From NCBI GenBank assembly GCA_963971535.1, contig OZ020590.1, positions 153,368,034-153,432,033 on the forward strand: a stretch of DNA of 64,000 nucleotides, read 5' to 3'. Position 1 is the stretch's first letter; every line of letters begins with the position of its first letter. The notes below the pieces were generated by a model, which was not told where the DNA came from, did not search any database, and saw only the letters and a list, made by a program, of their open reading frames with translations. Source of the DNA: Notolepis coatsorum (taxonomy: Eukaryota > Chordata > Actinopteri > Aulopiformes > Paralepididae). Shown piece by piece: positions 43,395 to 53,419 of this stretch. The position numbers were made by a program, and so were the translations under genes.

Positions 43395-46300
43395 TCACAA
43401 AGTCATGGGGTCATGGTCGTCATCGATAGTATCGGGGAGCCTTGGCAGTTCTATTAGCCTCGCCACGGGTCGGGTGTAGGTCCGCCCTTGGACGAGCACT
43501 TCAGCTGCTCGGACCTTTCCATCGGCACCGGTGATCACTTTGCTTACGCGGCCAGCCGGCCACATAGCTCGGGGTAGTGACTGGTCGATAATCATGACGA
43601 CTGTTCCTTCTGTCAAATTGTCTCTCTCTTTCACCCATTTCTGGCGGGTCTGTAGAGACGGTAGGTAGTGGAGTAGGAAGCTGTTCCAAAACTTGTCAGC
43701 CAATACTTGACTGTACCTCCACATTCTTCGGCCGTTCGCTTCTTCAGGCCTGTACATTGTCTGGGGTAGCGCGGGGTCCAGCCGCCCCATCAAGAGTGTG
43801 TTGGGGGTGACTGGGTCGACATCTTCTACATCACTTGAGACGTAACCGAGGGGCTTTGAGTTCAATACTCCCTCGATCTCCGTGAGGACTGTCATTAAGA
43901 CTTCTTCCGCCACGGTCTGGGCCCCAAGCACGGCGTACAGGGCTGTCTTTATAGAACGTCCTTCTCGTTCCCAAGTTCCACCGAAGTGAGGTGCGTTCGG
44001 GGGATTAAACTGGAAGTCAATCTGGGATGGAGCGAGGTGGGTCTTAAGTTCTGGGCCCATAGCTTGGAAGCTCTCTCTCAGCTCTCTTTCTCCGCCTTTG
44101 AAGTTTGTCCCGTGATCAGACAATAATGTAGACGGTTTTCCTTTCCGTGATGTGAATCTTCGGAAGGCCATAAGGAATGAGTCTGTGCTCATGGTTGGAA
44201 GGAGTTCGATATGTATCGCTCTGGTGGTCATGCATTTGAATACAATACCCCACCGCTTCTCGGTTCCTCTTCCTTTCTTTATATACAGCGGGCCGAAACA
44301 GTCCATACCGGTGGAGTGAAAAGGCTTGTCGCCGAGTCGGAGGCGACAGGGAGGTAGGTCAGCCATCCGGGGTATACTGGGCTGGGCTCGCCACTTACGA
44401 CAGTCTAGACAGGTTCGCTGGAAGCGCCGCACTGCTTCTCTCCCTTGCAGTATCCAATAACGGCGTCTGATCTCCGCAAAGACTCTCTCTGCCCCTGCGT
44501 GGTGCACATCCTCGTCGTATTTCTTTATGATCAGCTCGGTGACCTTGTGTCGGCTGTTCAAGACTATCGGGTACTTGACGTCATCCGGTAAGTCTGGGGC
44601 TCTCCGCAGACGACCACCCACTCTGATGAGACTATGGGCGTCGCTCTCGGGGGCTAGGTGGAGCAGTCTGCTGTCTGATGGGACGGGCTTTGCTCCCTGT
44701 AGACAGTCTAGCTCATCGGGGAATGAGTCTCTCTGGGCTCGTTGTAGTAGAAGAAGTTCTGCTTCTTCGTAGTCAGCTGCTGAAATGTCAGTCGTGGGCT
44801 GAACCTCTGGGTGGTGCCACAGAAATGTCTTTAGCTGCGCACTCTGTAGGGTGAGGCAATCGTCTATGTCGGGGTCTGTGGAGACGAGTGTGTTCAATCC
44901 ACAGAACATAGGTTTCTTGTTTTCGGCCTCCTCTTTACTCGCCTCCCGTGGGGTGGGTGTAGGCCACTCTTCTTCGGGGAGCTTGAGAAACTCTGGTCCG
45001 TCACTGTAGAGGTTGTGACGGGTGAGGTCATCCAGGGACATTCCCCGGGTGATGACGTCAGCTGGGTTGTGTTTGGTGTCCACATACCTCCAGCTCGCTA
45101 CTTCTGTTAACTCTTGAATCTCGGTGACTCTGACTCCCACGAAGACCTTGTATCTGCACGAATCAGACCGGATCCATGTGAGTACTGTCGTGGAGTCTGA
45201 CCACAAGATTGTTCTTTGCACCGGGATGGTGAGTTCACGTTGGATTAACGTGGCGAGCTGCGCTCCTGCTAGGGCTGCGCAGAGCTCTAGACGCGGGATA
45301 GATTGTTGCTTTCGTGGGGCTATTCTTGAGCGAGCCAGGATGAAAGCAGTATGTATTTCTCCTCCCTCCTCTCGGGCACGCAAGTAGGCCACCGAACCGT
45401 AGGCTACTTCGGAGGCGTCGCTGAATACGTGCAGGTCCATCTTGCATGTCTCTGGCCTCACTGTGGGTGGGAAGTAGCTGCGGCGTATGTTAACACCTGG
45501 GAGTGAGCGGAGTTCCGTCTCCCACTCTCTCCATGTGGATGCAAGGTGTTCGGGTATGGGATCGTCCCAGCCCTGGTCCTTGTCCCATAGCGCTCTTACA
45601 ATCATCTTTGCCCTGGTGGTGTAAGGTAGAATACATCCCAACGGGTCATATTGTCTGGCGAGTGTTCTGTATACACTCCGTCTGGTGGTCGGTATTGCCG
45701 TCGACCTTCCCTGCTCCTTGGTCAGGGGTTTGTGTCTATAATGGAGCGAGTCTGTTTTGAAGCGCCAGACTAGTCCTAGTGTCATTTCTTGGGCTTCTCC
45801 TGGGATGGTCGCCATCCAGGTGTCGCTGCTCGCTGCCTTGTCCTCGGGGGAGAGGCTGCGCAATACTTGCGGGTCGCTGCTGGCCCACTGCCTGAGATCA
45901 AAGCCGCCTTTGATCAGGGAGGCGCGGAGCTTGAGTAGAAGAGCCTCGGCTTCTTCTGGCGTCGAGACGCTTTGTAAACAGTTGTCCACGTAGAAACTAT
46001 TTGTCACACTTTGTCGGACCTCTTCATCTGCTGCTGGGTCCTCTGCGACGTGTTTTTGTAGTGCAAACGTAGCACAGCATGGGCTGCATGTGGTTCCGAA
46101 AGGGAGGACTTCCCATTGATAGATGGCTGGGTGCTCATCTCCGATCCTCTCTCTCCATAGGAACCGCAGCAGGGGCTTGTCCTCCTCCACTAGTCTCACC
46201 TGCAGGAACATCCCTTTGATGTCGCCGCTGATAGCCACCTTGTCCTGGCGGAAGCGTAGTAGCACGCCTAGTAGAGAGGGGCCGAGTGTTGGGCCGGGCA

Positions 46301-49300
46301 AGAGCTCTTTATTCAGATTTTGTGATCCGATCTGGTAGCTGCAGTTAAACACAATACGATCCTTGCCGTTGTGGTGGACCTTGTGGTGCGGCACGTACCA
46401 TGATTCGGTCGTCTGATCGGCCTCTTTAATGTCAATTTTCTTTATGTGTCCCGCTGTGATTAGCTTGTTAATCTCAGCGCGGTACACAGTCTCTTGAGCG
46501 GGGTCTTTGGCTAGGCGCCGCTCTGTGTTCAATAGATACCGCTCCGTCGCTTCTTTTGTGGCGTGAAAGGTGGGCATTCCCTCTCGCCTCAGGAGTGGAG
46601 TTGCGTATCTCATCACTCCGTTGACTGTGACTCTCTTTGTCCCTTGCTCGAGGAGGGCTATAGCGTAAATATCTTCCTTAGAACGAATGTCTTTCTTTTC
46701 GTTCTTAAAGGGCATTGTCTCTAGTGTCCATAGCCTCTCGACATGCTGCAGGAGAGTGGTGTCTTCTTCTGTCGCTCTGGAGTGGAGGCAGCTAGTGGCT
46801 GCTGTTCGGTTAAGAGACTTGGCGAGGGGGCCTTGTAATGTCCATCCTAGGCGGGTCTCGACTGCTGCAGGACAACCTCTGGGTCCTGTATGGACCCGGT
46901 CTATCGGGACTATGAGGTCTGCATGGTCGGAGCCTATCAGCAGGGTCGGGGTGGCACCGTCTATGAGCGGGATAGGTAGTTGACGCAGGTGCACATATTT
47001 ATCCATCAGCTTGGCGATGGGGTAGGTGTACTGCGATAGTCCTATTTCTTGGCTGGTGAAAGCATTAGTAATCCTATACCGTCTCTCTGGCTGCCCGCTT
47101 GCTGCGATAGTGAAGGAGACATTCTCGCCCTTTATCGTCTTTAGATCTCTTCTTATTGTCCGAATCGTCATCTGGTTTTCGCTCCCCCGCAGCCCCAGCT
47201 GGGCCGCAGCGGACGCGAGGAGAAGGGTCTTCTCTGACCCGTCATCAAGGACGGCGTAAGTGTCCATGACCTTATCTTGGTAACTCAGTGTTACGCGGAC
47301 CACCTTTAAGAGCACCTGGGCGCCCCCGCTGCTAGCGGAGTCAATGTACATAACACTTGCCTTTGTGCTGCTGGATGGTGCAGGCTTTCTTCTGTTACTG
47401 TCGTGTAGGACATCTAGGTGGGCTCCGTCACACCGACTACACCTCTTCTTTAGGCGGCACTCGGCTGCCATGTGACTGCGCGCACATCGGTAACAGTGCC
47501 TGTTGGACTTTATCCAGTGACTCACTTCTTCAGCGGTCATCTTCTTGAACAGGTCACATTGTGACAACCAGTGTTCCTTTTCGCAGTACGGGCACACCAT
47601 CTTCCACTTCTCTTTCGTCGAGGGGGTACTGTGGTTCTTGCTGCTCGGTACTGATTCTGATTGGTGCATGACAGTCACCAATCTTCGGCCATCGTTTGCT
47701 CTCCTAGGTCCCTCTCTGGAGCTTGGTGTGCTCCGCACGAACGTATCCAACCGTAGGCTGCTGACTTCTCTCGCCAGGAAGTCGGCTAGGTCTAGGAGGG
47801 ATGGCTCGGGACCGTTAGGATCACGGTGGTCTCTTTGCCACCTGAAGCGCTCCTGTCGGGCGGGCGGCAGCTTCTCTAAAATCCTCTCGACATTCGAGTT
47901 TGCGTATAGTTCGTGCATACCCTTTTCTCGTTGCGCCCCCAGCATCCCTACCAGGGATTGTACTTTGATAGACAGGTCGTCTAGTGAGCGATTGTCTGTT
48001 GCTGGGGGTAGGCGGTCAATATGCCTTATCTCTTGTATTACGTAATCCCATATACGTCCATATCTTTGGTCTAGTGCTGCTAGAGCCGCGGTGTATGGGG
48101 TCGTAGAGGTGGCATAAGCTAGCGCTATGTTGTGCGCTCTGGGCACTTTCAGGTGCTTCAATAGGATAGCATACTTGTGGCGTTCATCAGCTACATCCAC
48201 CATCATTGTCTCTAAGCACATCCGTAGCTCCGTGTACTGTGCTCGGTTCTCATGGGTGAAGTCTGGAAACGTCGGTGTGCCAATGTATGACGCCGTGGAT
48301 GGCTGGCACATCGGTGAGCGTTGGAAGAGAGGCCTCCTAGGCGAGTCTCCTCTTACGCCTCTCGGTGGGCTGGTACCGGCAGGGTACCATGGCCCGCTGG
48401 TCCAGGTGCTATTCCTCGGGACTGGTCGTGCGTCATGCTCACCCGTGAATAGAGTCGGGGGTCTGTAGCGCAGAGCCGCGGGGGTATAGCCTGGGCTGTA
48501 CTGGACCTCCTGGTCCTGTGGAGTACTGTGCTGCTGTCGGGCTTGGCTCTCCTCCTCTCCCTCTTCTTCCTCTGTCAGGTCATCTAGATCCTGTAGTCGT
48601 CTATTTAGCCTCTCCGCGGTGTACGCCGTTCCTTCCTTGTAGCTGGGTCTCACTGGGACCAGTCGGGGAAGGAGTTCGGAGGGGGGTATAGGCTCTCTCT
48701 GGTGGTCGGGCTCAGGGTCGCTTAATCGGTTAGGGGAGGGTGCCCTTGACCCGTGTCTTGACGAGGCCCTGGAACCCCTTGTGGAGGGAGGGGGTGTTGC
48801 CCTGGCGATCAGCTGCTCCATTAGCTGCGCTTGTAATCGATCGCGCTCGGCTTCGCGCTTGGTGAGAGCGATGTCGCGCTTTGCTTCTCTCTGGGCACCA
48901 GCAGCGGCACGCTGGGTGTCGGCCCGGTCTCTTGCCATATTCTCTTCCGTCTGAAGGCGTCTCATCTCCAGACGTATACGCTCTTCGTCGCTCCGTTGCT
49001 GCGCTTGAATGCGTTCTCTTTCCATGGTAGAATGTTCGCGCTCACTAAGCGTCTGTGCTTGGAGCCGATCGCGCTCTGTGGAGGCTGCTAGGCTGGCGAG
49101 GAACGCCTGTGCCAGCATCTTGTCCGCCTCGCTGGGGGAAGACGCTGGTTGAGGTGATCCGCTCCTGGCAGTACTCGTTGGGGATGCGTTCTCCTGCGGG
49201 GAGTCCTGGAGCTCTATCTCCTCGGCGCTCTCCTCATCTTGTTCCGTGCAGAGTTCCATCTCTGGAGGGTTGTCTTCCTCCCGGAGCTCTCCGGGAACTA

Positions 49301-49601
49301 CTTCTTCGGTCTTGGCGGGGGGTAAAGTCGTGTCAGTTCCCTCCTGGTCCCCACCGTGAGCTTGGTCAGTTACATTAGAACCCACTAGAGCCTCTGTGGT
49401 CGGGGTATCCTGGTTGATAGGGTCGGACATAATTTTACTTTCTACTTTTACCGCGTTTACCGTTTGTAGAAGGCTAGGTAGTATACTGGCAGCGTAATCC
49501 TCTAAGTACTGAGGTGGCTGCCGTCTACGCTGCGGGCGTTCTACTTTAGGAGGACCGTTTCGTGGAGTGTTCATCATAGGCCATTTCAATATTAATACCA
49601 C
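43395..49601 (-). CDS. gag-pol: BEL/Pao Gag-Pol polyprotein
   Basis: 2068 aa in one frame; the first Met lies about 45 bases inside the 5' LTR edge. Domains by approximate residue: acidic/proline N-terminus; long charged coiled coil, 155-280; Gag capsid-like (DUF1759-type), 440-630; Cys/His knuckles, 675-735; aspartic protease (DUF1758-type) with AVLDDGSEKTLL, 784; RT 1080-1260 with SGDIKGMFLQV and FYVDNCLQS (YVDN in place of YVDD); RNase H/peptidase-A17 region with FSDASEVAYG and WSDSTTVL; integrase with HHAG..C..C finger and catalytic D, D, E in GMDCFGP (1765), SDHGTNF (1828) and GGTWERE (1875); DUF5641-type C-terminus with WPAGRV. It makes the particle, copies RNA and integrates cDNA. No stops or frameshifts are seen. 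Confidence 0.95.
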   Translation of the reverse strand: MVLILKWPMMNTPRNGPPKVERPQRRRQPPQYLEDYAASILPSLLQTVNAVKVESKIMSDPINQDTPTTEALVGSNVTDQAHGGDQEGTDTTLPPAKTEEVVPGELREEDNPPEMELCTEQDEESAEEIELQDSPQENASPTSTARSGSPQPASSPSEADKMLAQAFLASLAASTERDRLQAQTLSEREHSTMERERIQAQQRSDEERIRLEMRRLQTEENMARDRADTQRAAAGAQREAKRDIALTKREAERDRLQAQLMEQLIARATPPPSTRGSRASSRHGSRAPSPNRLSDPEPDHQREPIPPSELLPRLVPVRPSYKEGTAYTAERLNRRLQDLDDLTEEEEGEEESQARQQHSTPQDQEVQYSPGYTPAALRYRPPTLFTGEHDARPVPRNSTWTSGPWYPAGTSPPRGVRGDSPRRPLFQRSPMCQPSTASYIGTPTFPDFTHENRAQYTELRMCLETMMVDVADERHKYAILLKHLKVPRAHNIALAYATSTTPYTAALAALDQRYGRIWDYVIQEIRHIDRLPPATDNRSLDDLSIKVQSLVGMLGAQREKGMHELYANSNVERILEKLPPARQERFRWQRDHRDPNGPEPSLLDLADFLAREVSSLRLDTFVRSTPSSREGPRRANDGRRLVTVMHQSESVPSSKNHSTPSTKEKWKMVCPYCEKEHWLSQCDLFKKMTAEEVSHWIKSNRHCYRCARSHMAAECRLKKRCSRCDGAHLDVLHDSNRRKPAPSSSTKASVMYIDSASSGGAQVLLKVVRVTLSYQDKVMDTYAVLDDGSEKTLLLASAAAQLGLRGSENQMTIRTIRRDLKTIKGENVSFTIAASGQPERRYRITNAFTSQEIGLSQYTYPIAKLMDKYVHLRQLPIPLIDGATPTLLIGSDHADLIVPIDRVHTGPRGCPAAVETRLGWTLQGPLAKSLNRTAATSCLHSRATEEDTTLLQHVERLWTLETMPFKNEKKDIRSKEDIYAIALLEQGTKRVTVNGVMRYATPLLRREGMPTFHATKEATERYLLNTERRLAKDPAQETVYRAEINKLITAGHIKKIDIKEADQTTESWYVPHHKVHHNGKDRIVFNCSYQIGSQNLNKELLPGPTLGPSLLGVLLRFRQDKVAISGDIKGMFLQVRLVEEDKPLLRFLWRERIGDEHPAIYQWEVLPFGTTCSPCCATFALQKHVAEDPAADEEVRQSVTNSFYVDNCLQSVSTPEEAEALLLKLRASLIKGGFDLRQWASSDPQVLRSLSPEDKAASSDTWMATIPGEAQEMTLGLVWRFKTDSLHYRHKPLTKEQGRSTAIPTTRRSVYRTLARQYDPLGCILPYTTRAKMIVRALWDKDQGWDDPIPEHLASTWREWETELRSLPGVNIRRSYFPPTVRPETCKMDLHVFSDASEVAYGSVAYLRAREEGGEIHTAFILARSRIAPRKQQSIPRLELCAALAGAQLATLIQRELTIPVQRTILWSDSTTVLTWIRSDSCRYKVFVGVRVTEIQELTEVASWRYVDTKHNPADVITRGMSLDDLTRHNLYSDGPEFLKLPEEEWPTPTPREASKEEAENKKPMFCGLNTLVSTDPDIDDCLTLQSAQLKTFLWHHPEVQPTTDISAADYEEAELLLLQRAQRDSFPDELDCLQGAKPVPSDSRLLHLAPESDAHSLIRVGGRLRRAPDLPDDVKYPIVLNSRHKVTELIIKKYDEDVHHAGAERVFAEIRRRYWILQGREAVRRFQRTCLDCRKWRAQPSIPRMADLPPCRLRLGDKPFHSTGMDCFGPLYIKKGRGTEKRWGIVFKCMTTRAIHIELLPTMSTDSFLMAFRRFTSRKGKPSTLLSDHGTNFKGGERELRESFQAMGPELKTHLAPSQIDFQFNPPNAPHFGGTWEREGRSIKTALYAVLGAQTVAEEVLMTVLTEIEGVLNSKPLGYVSSDVEDVDPVTPNTLLMGRLDPALPQTMYRPEEANGRRMWRYSQVLADKFWNSFLLHYLPSLQTRQKWVKERDNLTEGTVVMIIDQSLPRAMWPAGRVSKVITGADGKVRAAEVLVQGRTYTRPVARLIELPRLPDTIDDDHDPMTL

Positions 49602-49626
49602 TATATTAATATTACACTAATTACCC

Positions 49627-49643
49627 TCCGGCTCGAAGGACCA
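49627..49643 (-). other. BEL/Pao primer-binding site
   Basis: Minus strand tggtccttcgagccgga begins two bases from the 5' LTR and is complementary to an arginine-type tRNA 3' end. It primes first-strand synthesis. Confidence 0.75.
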
Positions 49644-49645
49644 AT

Positions 49646-51006
49646 TGTAACTGAGGGGTACAATTCCCTGACTGTATTGATAAGTATGGTATCATTAAAC
49701 CACTACCGCTTTATGTACTTTAACTACTGGCCATACAGTACACGATATCTAAATATGATGAACACTTTCCACAATGAAATCGGTTCCAGTCAAAGGTAAT
49801 AATCAAATATTTAATGGAGCAAAAGGTACATAGAATATTTATCTTACATTTATCATTTGAATGCACTTGTAAGGCAAATGAGTACTCGTAGGCAAGTCAA
49901 CACTGAATGTCCAATCTCTGGTTACGCAGGAAGCAAGTATACAACCTGGCTCTTAGGGAATTACATCTATGGTACAATTAATGATATAGCGGGATATTCT
50001 GGAGGGGGTCCTCCCGGTTGTAAGCCGGTAGGGGGGGTAGGAGAGCCGTCGGTAGTAGACCGTCTGGTCAACGATATCTATGGAGACTTCAAGTACAGAA
50101 GACAGTGCAATAGACTCTTGATCCGCAGATGAATACACCTTGGTTCTCTTGTAGGCTGTAGCTCCACAATGAAGAAGAAGCTAGGCGACCTCAGTCTCTC
50201 TGAGCGCCGACTCAACTTGACTCCTCTCGGGGGTAAATCCAACACTCACAGGCGTCGGCGATTATCCGCTCCACAAATCACAGTACCAAAGCAAATATAT
50301 ATTCCAGCCGCATAGGGCTCAGCAGTCGTCGGGTAGGTAATCCAGTGTACATGTCCCTCGGTCCTCGCCTAGATCTCCTCGGATGAAAGCGCCATGTGGT
50401 CGGCCCAACCTGGATAAGACTCTAGATAACACGAGGAAGCGTTGGAGATGCTGGTCACTTTAGAACTCTAACCGCACGATGCACCATACACGATAGACTA
50501 TTATTACTTGATAGAAATACGTCGCACTCGACGGTACAGTGCCAAACTCTGACAATTCAGTTATTAATTCGCACGAGGTCTCAATGCTATTCTAAGGCCA
50601 AACAGGCCATACTTCACCGCACGTCGTATCGTGGGTGAGGCTTCACGTTCTGTTACTAAGTTGGGAAGAAGGGTAAGAGACTTCTACATTTACTTGCGCC
50701 ATATTTATATGCACGGTGAACAAATAGTGCCACTCTCATTTCGGTAGCCGTATCCCTGAGCGGAGCCGGGGCTAGTACGGACATGTCTCGTCGGTACCTT
50801 TGAACTTGACGCCAGGGGCTGGTCCCCTGGCGCCTGGTCCTTTGTCCAATAAGAGAATGAACTATTATGGGCTATAGTAGGCTAAAGGGATATTCCGTGT
50901 ATATGTACAAGGAATATACAAGGGATATCAAACGACATACAAATACTATTCAATATATATCCATAAATAAATATATATATTCGGTTTAATCTGATCCTTC
51001 GTAACA
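49646..51006 (-). repeat. BEL/Pao 5' LTR
   Basis: Same length and sequence as the LTR at 41941-43301 in every stretch compared. Contains promoter and poly(A) signals by position; none was assigned exactly. Confidence 0.95.
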
Positions 51007-51366
51007 CAAATGATACCATTAGCAATTGAAAGCCCATCAAAAACGTAGCTAACATCAACCGTCAACATATAACGAAAATCATCATCCATAGCAATCAATA
51101 CCTTATTGGCTGCGTGCCAGTATAAGAGAACATCGATTGTATTGTGTCTTTGTCCTTTTTCTTGTTATATTGTCTTGTGTTAGACAACTATTTTACTTGC
51201 TTGAATTGACCGCAAAGTCAAGACAGCCATCCATCAAGTCACGTCGGGTCTCAAAGAAAGGCGGAAACACGTCACCGGATATTAAGTGGGAAACAAGTCT
51301 TGTGAGACTAAATAATTGCACAAGCAAAAAGAAATGCAAAACATGTTAATTGATATTTCCATTACA
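51007..51366 (-). repeat. Candidate ERV 3' LTR (proximal part)
   Basis: Minus strand begins TGTAATGG at 51366 directly after a purine tract, aaaagggtggagt (51367-51379), as expected for PPT then U3. The BEL/Pao element interrupts it at 51006. LTR identity cannot be proven because the 5' LTR is missing. Confidence 0.4.
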
Positions 51367-51379
51367 ACTCCACCCTTTT

Positions 51380-52087
51380 GATAATTTACTTATCAACAAA
51401 GTGAGAAGAAATATGAATTAATATGCCAAGACCGCGAAACAAAGGGAATCAAACACAATACCGGAGTGAGCACAACAGCAAAAAAAACCAAACATAGCCA
51501 CTAAAGATTAACATAGTCCTTAAAGAGCAAGCAAACGCAACACAAAGCAAATCCAAACATAGTCTACAAGGATTAACAAAACACAACATCTAAAAACAAA
51601 GCAAAGCAAACATAGCCTTTAAAGAACATATCCAAAACAATCGTAAAAAAAAGGTAATAAAAAATAGAAGGCACATGAGGTAGATCGTGTTATACCAAAA
51701 AATTAGGCACACATGAGGTAGAATAAAAGTGAGCGACAGTGTTAACACAGGGTCATCGCATCAGTTCGAGCGTACTTACTCCAACATAAATAAAAGAAAG
51801 ACGCCAAAACCGAAAGAAGACCCGTATTGTGATACCAACAGAATGGTTGTAAGTTTGTGTGGGACGTGGCGAGGTGAAAAACATTATGATCAGACTCTTA
51901 CAGTATGGCAGAGTCAACATACGCCAGCTCACTGTACAGAGTCGGATAACAATCCTTACGCGTCATCTCCAGTCTCATGCAGTTGAATGGTCTCAAAAAC
52001 TCCCATCAGTTTTAGCCCCTCTCCAACACAATTAAACATGTCAGCCCACTGCGTGGAGAGGTTGATAACAAATATAACAACAATGGG
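51380..52087. other. Retroviral 3' noncoding region
   Basis: Very A-rich on the plus strand ('caaacatagcc', 'aacaaaacac' motifs), no coding frame recognised. Lies between the env stop and the purine tract. An accessory gene cannot be excluded, but none is visible. Confidence 0.4.
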
Positions 52088-53419
52088 TCACTCTCCATCT
52101 TCAGTTTTACGCAGTTGAATGGCTTCAACACCCTGTTCAGAATCAGAGTCAGAGTCGCTGAGCAACTCGAGGATTGTATCAGCAGATGCATACTTGGAGT
52201 GAACGTATATCTGACTATGGAGAAGGGTGGTAGTGACAGTACATGCGATAGAGCGTGTCAATATGCTGCGCGCGCAAGGAACAACACAACAGGCGCACAG
52301 AGCGACAAGGCCGACTAGGGAGACGAGAGCTGCCATGAGAGCTAGGGCGAGGGCCTTATATTTACCGAACGTGTTCGCAAGCCAGGAGGTCAGGGAAGTG
52401 TCAACGCCAGAGTTAACGGACATCTCTGTCCTGAGGGAGCGCAGGCCTTCTAAGGCTCTAGCTACTGAGCCGTCTGGGGCCGTCGAATTAGGGATGTAAG
52501 TGCAGCAACTGTCTGAGAACATTACGCAGACGCCACCCTTTTCGGCCAGTAGCATGTCGAGGGCCATCCTATTTTGAAAGGCCATAGTGGAGGTGGCGTG
52601 CAGTTGTTCGGCCAGCCCTTCCAGGGCATCAAGGGTATGATTTAGGAAGATTTGTTGATTAAAAGATATGTAATTCAACCACGCTACATTCTTTGATACG
52701 GTAATGATAGGGAAGAGTGCCTCGATACCCGCCCAAACCTCGTTGCGCGCCTTGAATTCATCAGGGACCCCACGCGGAACTCCAATAGCGTCAATATACA
52801 CACGGGCATCCATGGAGCCTCTGGGGGTGAGAGAGCGACGCATACGGCTGATGTCAGGTTTATCAGGAGAAACGGTGCCAATAGCGACAGGAAGCACCAA
52901 CATAACGGGGGTACAGGTGCCAGTCCAGTTAGCGGGGAGGACCTGGATTAATTTAACACGCGAGCCACAAGCCCACCAGACGTCAGCTCTAGGTCTGCTG
53001 GAGGAGTTGAATGAGGCCAGAGTGGGGGTATAGGCAGGAGACTCATCGAGGCCGGGAATTAGCGTAGAGGTACCATTAGCGTGCATATGCCAAGTGTAGA
53101 CGCAATACGGGAAACGACCTCTGAAGCGGCCTTGGCCAAGTCTATGTGCAGAGAAACACTCATAGACACCGCGGGCAAATTTAGCAGGGGGTGGGGCAGC
53201 GGGTTCAGTTGGGGTGGGTAACAGCAGTAGTGTGGAGCATATGCCGTGGGGCAGAGTTAGGGAAGGCTTGTCAGCTTCCAGGAGACATCGCACACCGTTG
53301 AGGGATGAGGTAGAGTTAAGGGGATAAGGGGATGTGATGAGAGTGGGTTTGCTAGTAGCACAAATATAGCATTCAGCACCGTTGGCGTGCTGAGCCGCGG
53401 TATATGTTGCCCATTTCAT
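52088..53419 (-). CDS. env: ERV Env, SU C-part and transmembrane subunit
   Basis: 443 codons. Near the start is a CxxC pair (C17, C20) and several N-glycosylation sites (for example N35, N116, N138, N164). A furin-type RMRR cleavage site is at 192-195. In the TM subunit: heptad-rich helix, then the segment from Q282 to G296 corresponding to the immunosuppressive-like region, CX6CC at C298/C305-C306, membrane anchor about 356-383, and a cytoplasmic tail ending in an acidic Ser/Asp run (421-428). Role: receptor binding and membrane fusion at the virion surface. The first Met is internal to the SU frame, which stays open about 26 codons further upstream; the signal-peptide part lies in the preceding ORF in a different frame, so this copy is broken. 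Confidence 0.85.
   Translation of the reverse strand: MKWATYTAAQHANGAECYICATSKPTLITSPYPLNSTSSLNGVRCLLEADKPSLTLPHGICSTLLLLPTPTEPAAPPPAKFARGVYECFSAHRLGQGRFRGRFPYCVYTWHMHANGTSTLIPGLDESPAYTPTLASFNSSSRPRADVWWACGSRVKLIQVLPANWTGTCTPVMLVLPVAIGTVSPDKPDISRMRRSLTPRGSMDARVYIDAIGVPRGVPDEFKARNEVWAGIEALFPIITVSKNVAWLNYISFNQQIFLNHTLDALEGLAEQLHATSTMAFQNRMALDMLLAEKGGVCVMFSDSCCTYIPNSTAPDGSVARALEGLRSLRTEMSVNSGVDTSLTSWLANTFGKYKALALALMAALVSLVGLVALCACCVVPCARSILTRSIACTVTTTLLHSQIYVHSKYASADTILELLSDSDSDSEQGVEAIQLRKTEDGE

Larger units (their letters stand above)
41941..51006 (-). mobile_element. Full-length BEL/Pao LTR retrotransposon
   Basis: 9066 bp on the minus strand, bounded by two 1361-bp LTRs that look identical wherever I compared them (offset 7705 throughout, identical internal ORFs) and by the 5-bp duplication caaat (41936-41940 and 51007-51011). 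It has a primer-binding site, a polypurine tract and one uninterrupted Gag-Pol frame. All structural requirements for retrotransposition appear present, so it is a recent and possibly competent insertion. Confidence 0.95.

Noticed and set aside
51380-52087. Retroviral accessory gene
   Set aside because: Only an 85-codon ORF on the opposite strand (51729-51986), with no recognisable domain.
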